The notes under the pieces: generated by a model
Databases searched by the model: none
What the model saw: only the letters and a program-made list of their open reading frames with translations
What the model was told of the DNA's origin: nothing
Shown here: piece by piece, positions 1 through 5,942 of the stretch
How positions within the stretch are numbered: the stretch's first letter is position 1
Layout of the letters: the number at the start of each line of letters is the position of its first letter
Translations under genes and position numbers: made by a program
Origin: DATJSJ01 sp035504175
GTDB taxonomy: Bacteria; Pseudomonadota; Alphaproteobacteria; Acetobacterales; Acetobacteraceae
Direction: 5' to 3'
NCBI GenBank assembly: GCA_035504175.1
Contig: DATJSJ010000022.1
Location: forward strand, 1-13,738
Length of the DNA: 13,738 bases

Positions 1-897
1 CGCATCGTCCCGCCGTCCCTGCACCTGCACGACAACCGAGGTGCCGCCGGCGACCAGCGCCCGGCCGGGCTCGGCCCAGAGCTGCACCTCCGGCGGCAGG
101 CCCAGCGCCTCGAACGAGTCCTCGATCTCGGCGAGATACGCGCCGAGCGGCGCCGGCGCGGAATCCGGATAGGAAGCCGGAAAGCCGCCGCCGACATCGA
201 CCACGTCGATCGCGACGCCGGCGGCACGGATCACCTCGCCAGCGATGCGCAACGCCTTGCGCCAGGCCAGCGGGTCGAGCGATTGCGAGCCGACATGGAA
301 GCACACGCCGAGCCGCGCCGCGTGCAGCCGGGCCGCGCGCAGCAACGCTGCTGCTTCCTCGACCGGCGCGCCGAACTTGCCGGAGAGGTCATACACCGCG
401 CCGCTCGGCGGCAGCGCCAGCCGGACGAACAGGCCGAGCCCGTCCGCCGCGCCGGCGCCGGTCTCCGCCAGGATCTTGGCGAGCTCGGGGCCGCTGTCGA
501 GCGCGAAGTCGCGCACCTCGTGCCGCGTCCAGGCCTCGCGGATCGCTGGGCGTGCCTTCACCGGATGCATGAAATGGATCGCGGCCTTCGGGAACATCGA
601 CCGCACCAGCGCGACCTCCGGCGCCGAGGCACAGTCGAAATGCCGCACGCCGCCGGCCCAGAGCGCGCGCAGCACCGCCGGCTCCGGGTTGCACTTCACG
701 GCGTACAGCGTCTCGCCCGCGAAGCCGGCGACGAAGTCCGACGCCGTGGCGGCGATGGTCGCCGGGCGCAGGCAGTGCATCGGCTCGGCCGGCCGCTCGA
801 CGGCAACCAGGTCGTCCACCGTCGGCAGGATCGCCTGCGGTGCCACGAAGCGGCGACGGAGCGGGGAGACGGCGGAACGGGAGCGGAGCTGGGTCAT
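1..897 (-). CDS. Group IV PLP-dependent decarboxylase, probably ornithine decarboxylase (3' end outside window)
   Basis: Partial gene: 299 codons are visible and the frame runs off the left edge without a stop. The family (alanine-racemase fold, ornithine/lysine/arginine/diaminopimelate decarboxylases) removes the alpha-carboxyl of a basic amino acid; with ornithine the product is putrescine. Visible signatures are YAVKCNP with the PLP Schiff-base lysine at K68, FHVGSQ with the PLP-stacking histidine H201, the phosphate-binding GGGFP at about 236-240, and EPGR at 276-279. The second-subunit Cys and Asp motifs of the active site lie beyond the edge. Motifs and spacing fit the roughly 380-residue ODC/LDC type rather than the much larger SpeA arginine decarboxylases. 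The start is ATG at 897, with GAGGA seven bases upstream. The upstream same-strand neighbour is an agmatinase-type gene, so both make putrescine. Ornithine versus lysine specificity cannot be settled from this fragment. Confidence 0.85.
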   Translation of the reverse strand, partial: MTQLRSRSAVSPLRRRFVAPQAILPTVDDLVAVERPAEPMHCLRPATIAATASDFVAGFAGETLYAVKCNPEPAVLRALWAGGVRHFDCASAPEVALVRSMFPKAAIHFMHPVKARPAIREAWTRHEVRDFALDSGPELAKILAETGAGAADGLGLFVRLALPPSGAVYDLSGKFGAPVEEAAALLRAARLHAARLGVCFHVGSQSLDPLAWRKALRIAGEVIRAAGVAIDVVDVGGGFPASYPDSAPAPLGAYLAEIEDSFEALGLPPEVQLWAEPGRALVAGGTSVVVQVQGRRDDA

Positions 898-901
898 CGG
901 T

Positions 902-1054
902 CGGTCCTCGCGACGGACGCACGCGGCGTCCGGCCCGCAGGCGCGGGCGAACAACGGGTGAATGGCGGAAGGAGCGCGACGGCGCGGAAGGCGCGCCGAC
1001 GGCGGTTCAGCCGTGACTCTCGCGATGACTGGAGTCGCTCATCGCCAAGGACCG
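902..1054 (-). promoter_or_regulatory. Candidate structured RNA leader controlling the decarboxylase
   Basis: Seen in sequence, reading the minus strand 5' to 3': CGGUCCUUG (1054-1046) can pair with CGAGGACCG (910-902), nine pairs including one G-U. The second arm contains the GAGGA Shine-Dalgarno of the decarboxylase. Between these arms lie three perfect 7-bp hairpins: 1045-1022 (GCGATGA/TCATCGC, directly abutting the long-range helix), 998-980 (CGGCGCG/CGCGCCG) and 932-914 (CGGACGC/GCGTCCG). Together they form a closed multibranch fold that would hide the ribosome binding site. The first arm and first hairpin lie inside a short upstream ORF, so a ribosome translating or stalled there would open the fold. 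Alphaproteobacterial ODC genes are known to carry a conserved leader (the speF motif); whether this is that element is not established here. The fold was found by eye, without an energy calculation. Confidence 0.45.
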
Positions 1055-1066
1055 TTCAGCAAACAT
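1007..1066 (-). CDS. Upstream ORF (19-residue putative leader peptide) of the decarboxylase
   Basis: Starts at ATG 1066 and ends with TGA at 1009-1007, encoding MFAERSLAMSDSSHRESHG. A strong ribosome binding site, AGGGGAG (1079-1073), sits six bases before the ATG and is better than that of the agmatinase upstream. The ORF ends 109 bases before the decarboxylase start. Codons 5-7 (CGG TCC TTG) are the stretch complementary to the decarboxylase Shine-Dalgarno, and codons 8-15 form a perfect hairpin. I infer a regulatory leader peptide, by analogy with the SpeFL/speF system of enterobacteria, where ornithine stalls a ribosome on an upstream ORF. The peptide does not resemble SpeFL and no arrest motif is recognisable. 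Conservation is unknown, so a chance short ORF remains possible. Confidence 0.45.
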   Translation of the reverse strand: MFAERSLAMSDSSHRESHG

Positions 1067-1145
1067 CGGCGTCTCCCCTGCGACCCCGGCCCGCAGCGCG
1101 GACCGGCATGACCGAAAAGGACGCGTTACGTCGTTGCTGTGCCCA

Positions 1146-1161
1146 GGGCGCGACAGCGCCC
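1146..1161 (-). other. GC-rich hairpin in the agmatinase-decarboxylase gap
   Basis: Perfect 6-bp stem GGGCGC/GCGCCC with a four-base loop, 88 bases past the agmatinase stop on the same strand. No T-run follows, so it is not a classical terminator. It could slow or protect RNA, or be part of the larger leader. Confidence 0.3.
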
Positions 1162-1219
1162 CGGCGGGCTCGCGGCACGTGCGATGCGTCGACCCGGACC
1201 AGATGGGCCGGCCGGGGGC

Positions 1220-1232
1220 GCGCTTTTAGCGC
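1220..1232 (-). other. Short hairpin after the agmatinase stop
   Basis: GCGCT/AGCGC stem with an AAA loop, 16 bases past the agmatinase TAA on its own strand. It lacks a T-tract and is short. It may mark the 3' end of the agmatinase message but is weak evidence for termination. Confidence 0.25.
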
Positions 1233-1248
1233 CAAACGCCGGCGGCAG

Positions 1249-2184
1249 TTATGTCTTTTCGGACCCTCCGGCAGGACCCTGGGTCATGCCGGGCACGCGC
1301 GGCGCGACCAGCGCCAGGTACTCCCAGACGACCGTGGCCGCGGCGAGCGCCGTGATCTCGGCGACGTCATAGGCCGGCGCCACCTCGACCACGTCCATGC
1401 CAACGAACGCGACGCCGCCGAGCTGGCGCAGGATCGCCTGCGCCTGCCAGCTCGCGAGCCCGCCGATCTCCGGCGTGCCGGTGCCCGGCGCGAAGGCCGG
1501 GTCGAGCGCGTCGATGTCGAAGCTGAAATAGGCCGGCGCCGCGCCCGTCACCGCCCGCACCCGCGCCGCCACCGCACCCGCCCCCGCCGCATGCACATCC
1601 TGCGCGGTCAGCACCGTGACGCCCTGGGCGAGAGTCCAATCCCAGACCTCCCGCTGCACCGGCGAGCGGATGCCGACCTGAATCATGCGGCGCGGATCGA
1701 CCAGCCCCTCCCGCAGCGCGTGGAAAAACACCGAGCCGTGGCCGAAACGCTGCCCGAAATTGTCCGGCCAGGTGTCGACATGCGCATCGACATGCACCAG
1801 CCCGACCGGCGCGCCGATCCGCGCTCGCAACGCGCGCAGCAACGGCAGAGTGATGCCGTGCTCGCCACCCAGCGCCACCAGATGCGCAATCCCCGTTGCC
1901 TGTGCCTCGATCCGGGTCAGGCTCTCCGGAATGTCGCCGAGCGCGACCGCGAAATCACCGATGTCGGCGAGCGGCAGCGTCGCAGGATCAACCCAGGTGC
2001 CGGGATGCGCGCCGTCCACCAGCATGCGACTGGCACGCCGGATCGCCGCCGGGCCATCGCGCGCGCCGGCACGGTTGGTGGTGCCGAGATCGAGCGGAAT
2101 GCCGGCGATGACGAGCGGGGCCGTCCGGTCGGTGCGGGCGATGCCGAGAAAGCCGGGCGGGGTGGCGAAAGTGGGCGGATGCAT
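1249..2184 (-). CDS. speB: Agmatinase / guanidino-acid ureohydrolase (arginase superfamily)
   Basis: 311 residues, the usual length for agmatinases (about 300-320). The family uses a binuclear Mn centre to hydrolyse a guanidino group, releasing urea; agmatine gives putrescine. All six metal ligands are visible: GGEH (H109), DAHVD (D133, H135, D137) and SFDID (D223, D225), with a conserved glutamate at E267 in VEVAP. FGHGSVF around H149 followed by EGLVDPRR and QVGIR resembles bacterial agmatinases. The GTGTPEIGG segment at about 234-242 is also typical of guanidinobutyrases, so agmatine, 4-guanidinobutyrate and related substrates are all possible. It lacks the arginase-type SGN motif after the DAHxD region. 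There is no clear Shine-Dalgarno before ATG 2184. The next gene on the strand is an ODC-like decarboxylase, so the pair suggests two routes to putrescine; no arginine decarboxylase is visible to supply agmatine. Confidence 0.85.
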   Translation of the reverse strand: MHPPTFATPPGFLGIARTDRTAPLVIAGIPLDLGTTNRAGARDGPAAIRRASRMLVDGAHPGTWVDPATLPLADIGDFAVALGDIPESLTRIEAQATGIAHLVALGGEHGITLPLLRALRARIGAPVGLVHVDAHVDTWPDNFGQRFGHGSVFFHALREGLVDPRRMIQVGIRSPVQREVWDWTLAQGVTVLTAQDVHAAGAGAVAARVRAVTGAAPAYFSFDIDALDPAFAPGTGTPEIGGLASWQAQAILRQLGGVAFVGMDVVEVAPAYDVAEITALAAATVVWEYLALVAPRVPGMTQGPAGGSEKT

Positions 2185-2212
2185 GGGGTGGGCGGTTCCG
2201 GGCCGAAGGAAG

Positions 2213-2264
2213 GAAAGGCCAGGGCTCCGCCCTGGACCCGCTGGGGCCGCAGGCCCCAGACCCC
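2213..2264 (-). repeat. Paired-hairpin intergenic repeat, copy 1 (also terminator-like)
   Basis: Contains two perfect hairpins: 2219-2235 (CCAGGGC/GCCCTGG, 3-base loop) and 2241-2259 (CTGGGGCC/GGCCCCAG, 3-base loop). A 28-base stretch (2213-2240) matches 13664-13691 with one mismatch. Read on the minus strand, the last hairpin is followed by a pyrimidine/T-rich run (CCTTTCCTTCCTT). This suits termination of the L,D-transpeptidase message, whose stop is at 2309. It lies 28 bases upstream of the agmatinase ATG. I recall similar modules scattered in Acetobacteraceae genomes, which is recollection and not a search result. Confidence 0.75.
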
Positions 2265-2274
2265 ATTTACTTTA

Positions 2275-2292
2275 GAGACAGGAGTCTGTCTC
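2275..2292 (-). terminator. Hairpin just downstream of the L,D-transpeptidase stop
   Basis: Perfect 7-bp stem GAGACAG/CTGTCTC with a four-base loop, 16 bases past the TGA at 2309. It is followed on the minus strand by TAAAGTAAAT, so only a weak U-tract. It may act together with the paired-hairpin repeat that follows. Confidence 0.4.
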
Positions 2293-2308
2293 CGAAACGA
2301 TCGGGCGG

Positions 2309-3766
2309 TCAGAGCGTCGGGCCATCGGACAGGTCCGAACGATCGTTCACCTGCGTCACGGGATCTGAGGACTGTGAGCGTCGCTGCAGCGCATCCCAGA
2401 TCTCGGCATCGCGGTGGTAGAAATCCGGGCGGAATTGCAACGTCCCGCCGGCGTCCACGAAGGCCGTCTCGTAGACCACGAACACCGGCACCGGCGTCGG
2501 AAGCGCGTGTCGGGCGGTGCCGTCCGTCGCGATCTCTTGATCGATCATGGTGATCGGCTCCTGCAAAAGCAGGGCAGCGAATTCGCGCGGATCCTGGACC
2601 CGGATGCATCCGTGGCTGATGCGGCGATTGGCGCGGTTGAAGATGGATCGGTCCGGCGTGTCGTGCAGGTAGACGTCGAACCGGTTCGGCATGTCGAACA
2701 TCAGCAGTCCAAGCCCCGCATCGGGACCGGGAAGCTGCTCTGCCTCGCCACCGGGCAGCAGGACCATGTTGTTTTGCACCAGGTAATCCGGATCACGACT
2801 GATCAGCGGCAGAATCTCTGCCGAGACGATGTCCTTCGGGATAACCCAAGGCGGGTTGAACACGCTTGCGTCGATCGTCGCGCGAAATTCCGGGCTCTGT
2901 TTCGACCGGACATCCTCGCCGACGACGACCCGCGTCGAGAAGACCGGCCGATCGGCGCGGTAAAGCACGAGGCGCTGGTCGGCAACGTTCACCCACGCCC
3001 GATCCGGCGGCAGCGGCCGCGGCAGCCAGCGTTGGCGTTCCAGGTTGACCTCGATCGTTCGCAACCGACTCGCCGCAACCGTGTCGCCGGCTTGCGCGCG
3101 CGCGCGATACTGCTGCAAGGCCTGGCGCAACGCCCGGTAGGTCGGGGTCGTCGGCGCCAGCGCCTCGATCGCCGCGCCCGGATCGGGGCTCTCGATCGCT
3201 TCGTCGAGCACCGCAGCCACGTCGATCGGCCCAGGCGTCAGGACCTCGTCATCGCCTCGGCGCTCGACCGGAACGGCGCCGCGGGCCAGCGCATCCGCGT
3301 ACGACAGGAAGGCGTCCGACAACAACAATTCGCGATCGAGCGGCGGCAATGCCGCGCTCTGCCGCAGCAGGTCGGCGTGAAACAGGTTCGGGTCGAGCCC
3401 CTGATCGCCGGAACGCAGCACGGCATCCACCAGCGAATCCGCCTGCGATTGCCGGGTCGTCCAGACCGGCTCGAAATCGTGGCGCGCATAGAAACGGCGG
3501 AGCAGTGCGGCGTTCAGTCGTTCACCGGCGACCATCAGGTCGGGCGCGACGATCCGGGCATGAAGTTCTGTGTCGGGCTGCGGCGCCACGATCGCGACCA
3601 CGTCCGGCGGCGGATCTGCGCCGCACGCCGTCACCGCGCATGCCGCGACCAGCGCGATGAGTCCGCCTGCAATCCTGGTGCCTCGGAACTGTCGAAATCG
3701 CGCGAAACGCGAAGGCTCTCGGCGGCGGAAGCCGACCTTCCGCCATGGCATGCACGCTCGTACCAT
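2309..3766 (-). CDS. L,D-transpeptidase, YcbB/LdtD type (YkuD catalytic domain)
   Basis: 485 residues from ATG 3766, chosen because AAGGG lies six bases upstream; an in-frame TTG at 3790 would add eight residues. The enzyme acts in the periplasm to form 3-3 cross-links in peptidoglycan or attach proteins to it. The N-terminus has a basic stretch, then a hydrophobic segment ending in a possible lipobox (VTAC), so it may be a lipoprotein or have an uncleaved anchor. Scaffold motifs follow (FYARHDFEPVW; ALARGAVP). IEVNLERQRWLP leads into the YkuD domain (VNVADQRLVLYR, NPPWVIPKDI, YLHDTP). The catalytic SHGCIRV has its cysteine at about residue 387, and VYETAFVD follows. Unlike E. coli YcbB, there is no peptidoglycan-binding repeat between scaffold and catalytic domain; only about 20 residues join them. 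It is divergent from the small lipoprotein gene at 3869. Confidence 0.9.
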   Translation of the reverse strand: MVRACMPWRKVGFRRREPSRFARFRQFRGTRIAGGLIALVAACAVTACGADPPPDVVAIVAPQPDTELHARIVAPDLMVAGERLNAALLRRFYARHDFEPVWTTRQSQADSLVDAVLRSGDQGLDPNLFHADLLRQSAALPPLDRELLLSDAFLSYADALARGAVPVERRGDDEVLTPGPIDVAAVLDEAIESPDPGAAIEALAPTTPTYRALRQALQQYRARAQAGDTVAASRLRTIEVNLERQRWLPRPLPPDRAWVNVADQRLVLYRADRPVFSTRVVVGEDVRSKQSPEFRATIDASVFNPPWVIPKDIVSAEILPLISRDPDYLVQNNMVLLPGGEAEQLPGPDAGLGLLMFDMPNRFDVYLHDTPDRSIFNRANRRISHGCIRVQDPREFAALLLQEPITMIDQEIATDGTARHALPTPVPVFVVYETAFVDAGGTLQFRPDFYHRDAEIWDALQRRSQSSDPVTQVNDRSDLSDGPTL

Positions 3767-3798
3767 TCCTGACCCTTGCCGGCCCTGCAACTAACGGT

Positions 3799-3829
3799 TT
3801 GACTCTCCGCAGAGAATTGCCCTTAAAAT
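3799..3829 (+). promoter_or_regulatory. Sigma70-like promoter for the small lipoprotein
   Basis: TTGACT at 3799-3804, an 18-base spacer, and TTAAAA at 3823-3828 (or TAAAAT at 3824-3829 with 19). The region is locally AT-rich against a very GC-rich background and lies 40 bases before ATG 3869, in the divergent gap next to the L,D-transpeptidase. Confidence 0.55.
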
Positions 3830-3868
3830 CTGTCGTGTCTACGAGCAGCACAATAACAGGAGTAACGG

Positions 3869-4069
3869 ATGGTCGCCGTTTCCGAGACAGTGGTCCGTCG
3901 TAGGCTGTTCCGTGGTGCGGTAGCGGCTGCCGTCGTGGTCCCTGTCGCACTTCTCGCGGCCTGCGCATCGCAGCCGCCCCCGCCACCGCCGCCGGCTCCG
4001 GTCCAGGCGGCCCCGCCGGCTCCGCCGCCACCCCCGCCGCCAGCTCCTGTCCCGCCGGCGCGAGGCTAG
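3869..4069 (+). CDS. Small proline-rich lipoprotein
   Basis: 66 residues; AGGAG lies six bases before ATG 3869. The N-terminus has an RRRLFRG segment, then a hydrophobic stretch ending in a clear lipobox LLAAC, so lipidation and cleavage at C32 are predicted. The twin-arginine-like RR at 10-11 makes Tat export conceivable, but the motif is imperfect. The mature part is only 35 residues, 20 of them proline, including two runs of seven, with alanine, valine and glutamine between. Such runs normally need elongation factor P for translation. No domain or family is recognised. It is divergent from the L,D-transpeptidase, which hints at a cell-envelope role, but this rests only on location. Confidence 0.7.
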   Translation: MVAVSETVVRRRLFRGAVAAAVVVPVALLAACASQPPPPPPPAPVQAAPPAPPPPPPPAPVPPARG

Positions 4070-4079
4070 TGCCCCGGAA

Positions 4080-4101
4080 CCGAAATTCGTTGAGATTTCG
4101 G
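4080..4101 (+). terminator. Hairpin just after the small lipoprotein stop
   Basis: CCGAAAT/ATTTCGG 7-bp stem with an eight-base loop, 10 bases past the TAG. There is no T-tract after it. It shares GAAATTCGTT with the larger hairpin at 4144, which suggests a common origin. Confidence 0.35.
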
Positions 4102-4143
4102 GTCTGAAGCGGACGCCAAGTAAGCTGATAAGTTGATGGCCTG

Positions 4144-4181
4144 CTTATCCCTGAAATTCGTTCGCGAATTTCAGGGATAAG
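4144..4181. repeat. Perfect 17-bp extragenic palindrome
   Basis: Left arm CTTATCCCTGAAATTCG (4144-4160), loop TTCG, right arm CGAATTTCAGGGATAAG (4165-4181), with no mismatch. It is markedly AT-richer than its surroundings. A GATAAG at 4127-4132 could pair with CTTATC at 4144-4149 instead, giving an alternative weaker hairpin. There is no U-run after it, so a simple intrinsic terminator is uncertain. It could be a repetitive extragenic palindrome, a strong RNA barrier between the lipoprotein and the operon, or a protein binding site. Confidence 0.7.
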
Positions 4182-4419
4182 GCGTTTCTGCCAAGCGGAT
4201 TGGGTCGAACCGGGGTTACGACCAGGCTTCATCGCGACCGGCCGGGGTTCCGCGATGAGATGACGCTCGCGTCCCCTCAGGCCCGGAAACCATCCTCGAC
4301 TTGAAAGCCGGCTCTCCGCCCAAGTTCGACGTCCAGACTCCACACCTCCCCGAGCGAATTGGCAGCTCCTCGACATCAGCGTCGAGGCCGGCTCTGCCCC
4401 GGGGCCTGCCCCATCGCTT

Positions 4420-4449
4420 TTTCCGATCCCTCTCCCGGCGTACTATGAT
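4420..4449 (+). promoter_or_regulatory. Possible promoter of the polyamine operon
   Basis: TATGAT at 4444-4449 is a good -10 element, 65 bases before ATG 4515. The -35 position holds only a poor match (TTTCCG at 4420-4425, spacer 18), as expected if an activator such as the operon's LysR protein is needed. Tentative. Confidence 0.3.
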
Positions 4450-4514
4450 CTGGTCCCCCACCCCCCGGCTGCGGCACTGTTCCACCGGGAAAAAGGGGAG
4501 CCAGGAGAGGCGCG

Positions 4515-5942
4515 ATGGAGCAGGCCATGCTGATCGGCGGCGCGTTCCCGATGGGCGGGGGCGAGGCCGAGACCATCCTCGACCCCGCCACCGGCGCCAC
4601 GCTGCTCGCCCTGCCCGAAGCCTCCGCCGACCAGGTCGATGCAGCGGTCGCGGCCGCGCGCGCCGCCTTCCCCGCCTGGTCGCGCACCACCCCGGCGGAT
4701 CGCGCGGCGCTGCTGCTCCGCCTCGCCGATGCCGTGGAGCGCGAAGCTGAAACGCTGGCGACGCTCGAATCGCGCAACACAGGCAAGCCGCGCCACGCAA
4801 TGCTGCGCGACGAAATCCCGGCGATCACCGACTGCTTCCGCTTCTTCGCCGGCGCCGTGCGCTGCCTGCCCGGCCTCGCCGCCGGCGAATATATGGCGGG
4901 CTACACTTCGATGATCCGGCGCGACCCGGTGGGCGTCGTCGCCTCCATCGCGCCCTGGAACTACCCGCTGATGATGGCGGCGTGGAAGCTCGCCCCGGCG
5001 CTGGCCGGCGGCAATGCGGTGGTGATCAAGCCGTCGGAGCACACGCCGCTCACCCTGCTGCACCTCGCGCGCGCCATGGTGGAGATCTTCCCAGCCGGCG
5101 TCGTCAACATTGTGCTCGGGCGCGGCCACACGGTCGGGCAGCACCTGATAGACCACCCGGACGTCGACATGATCTCGCTCACCGGCGATGTCGCGACGGG
5201 GAAGAAGGTGCTGGCGGCGGCATCGCGCACGGTCAAGCGCACGCATCTCGAGCTCGGCGGCAAGGCGCCGGTGATCGTGTTCGACGACGCCAACCTCGCC
5301 GAGGTGGTCGACGGCATCCGCACCTTCGGCTTCTACAATGCCGGCCAGGATTGCACTGCGCCCTGCCGCATCTACGCCGGGCCGCGCATCTACGAGAACC
5401 TGGTCGCCGATCTCGCCAGCGCCGCCGGCAGCCTGCGCTACGGGCGCGAGGCGGACGAGGAGAACGAGATCCCGCCGCTGATCACGGCGCGCCAGCGCGC
5501 CCGCGTCGCCGCGTTCGTCGAGCGGGCCGCGGAACTGCCGCATGTCACGATCGCGACCGGCGGCGCCGCGGCGTCGGGCAACGGCTTCTTCTACCAGCCC
5601 ACCGTCGTTGCCGGTGCGGTACAGCAGGACGAGATCGTCCGCCGCGAGGTGTTCGGCCCGGTCGTCTCCGTCACCCGTTTCTCCGACGTCGAAGAGGCGG
5701 TCGCCTGGGCGAACGATTCCGATTACGGGCTGGCCTCCTCGGTCTGGTCGGGCGACGTCTCGCGCGCCATGGCGACGGCGGCGCGGCTCCGCTACGGCTG
5801 CACCTGGGTGAACTGCCATTTCATGCTGGTCAACGAAATGCCGCATGGCGGGCTGAAGCAGTCCGGCTACGGCAAGGATCTGAGCCTGTACGCGCTCGAG
5901 GACTACACGGTGCCGCGGCACGTGATGGTCAAGCTCGGCTGA
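4515..5942 (+). CDS. patD: Gamma-aminobutyraldehyde dehydrogenase
   Basis: 475 residues, against 474 in E. coli PatD/YdcW, to which it looks closely similar as I recall that sequence. It oxidises 4-aminobutanal (1-pyrroline), made from putrescine by transamination, to GABA with NAD+. Conserved features are SIAPWNYPLMMAAWKLAPAL with N149, the nucleotide-binding SLTGDVATG at about 221-229, the general base E246 in HLELGGKAP and the nucleophile C280 in NAGQDC. EVFGPVVSV, NDSDYGLASSVW and MPHGGLKQSGYGKDLS follow near the C-terminus. The start is ATG 4515 with AGGAG seven bases upstream. Its stop overlaps the ABC ATPase start (TGATG), so the two are coupled. The ABC transporter with it supports a putrescine role over betaine aldehyde. 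Related aminoaldehydes may also be substrates. Confidence 0.92.
   Translation: MEQAMLIGGAFPMGGGEAETILDPATGATLLALPEASADQVDAAVAAARAAFPAWSRTTPADRAALLLRLADAVEREAETLATLESRNTGKPRHAMLRDEIPAITDCFRFFAGAVRCLPGLAAGEYMAGYTSMIRRDPVGVVASIAPWNYPLMMAAWKLAPALAGGNAVVIKPSEHTPLTLLHLARAMVEIFPAGVVNIVLGRGHTVGQHLIDHPDVDMISLTGDVATGKKVLAAASRTVKRTHLELGGKAPVIVFDDANLAEVVDGIRTFGFYNAGQDCTAPCRIYAGPRIYENLVADLASAAGSLRYGREADEENEIPPLITARQRARVAAFVERAAELPHVTIATGGAAASGNGFFYQPTVVAGAVQQDEIVRREVFGPVVSVTRFSDVEEAVAWANDSDYGLASSVWSGDVSRAMATAARLRYGCTWVNCHFMLVNEMPHGGLKQSGYGKDLSLYALEDYTVPRHVMVKLG

Larger units (their letters stand above)
4070..4514 (+). other. Intergenic region without a recognisable gene
   Basis: 445 bases between the small lipoprotein and the aldehyde dehydrogenase. 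The first 110 bases are AT-richer than the surroundings and hold two hairpins listed separately. The rest is GC-rich with a 7-bp inverted repeat CCTCGAC/GTCGAGG at 4368-4387 and a possible -10 (TATGAT) at 4444. No open frame here has both a ribosome binding site and plausible composition. The operon promoter and the LysR operator probably lie here, but I could not identify an operator. Confidence 0.6.

Noticed and set aside
283..2553. 756-codon open frame on the plus strand antisense to the decarboxylase and agmatinase genes
   Set aside because: Arginine-rich with no domain and no ribosome site. It is a by-product of high GC opposite two well-supported enzymes.
4144..4181. Palindrome as the LysR operator
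   Set aside because: A 17-bp perfect stem is far longer than a usual T-N11-A LysR box, and it lies more than 330 bases from the operon start.
3522..4376. Minus-strand frame spanning the lipoprotein and the intergenic palindrome
   Set aside because: It reads through hairpins, overlaps the transpeptidase N-terminus in another frame, and has no ribosome site or motif.
4309..4412. CCGGCTCT-type fragments resembling the paired-hairpin repeat
   Set aside because: The matches are too short and the hairpins are not preserved; chance is likely in GC-rich sequence.
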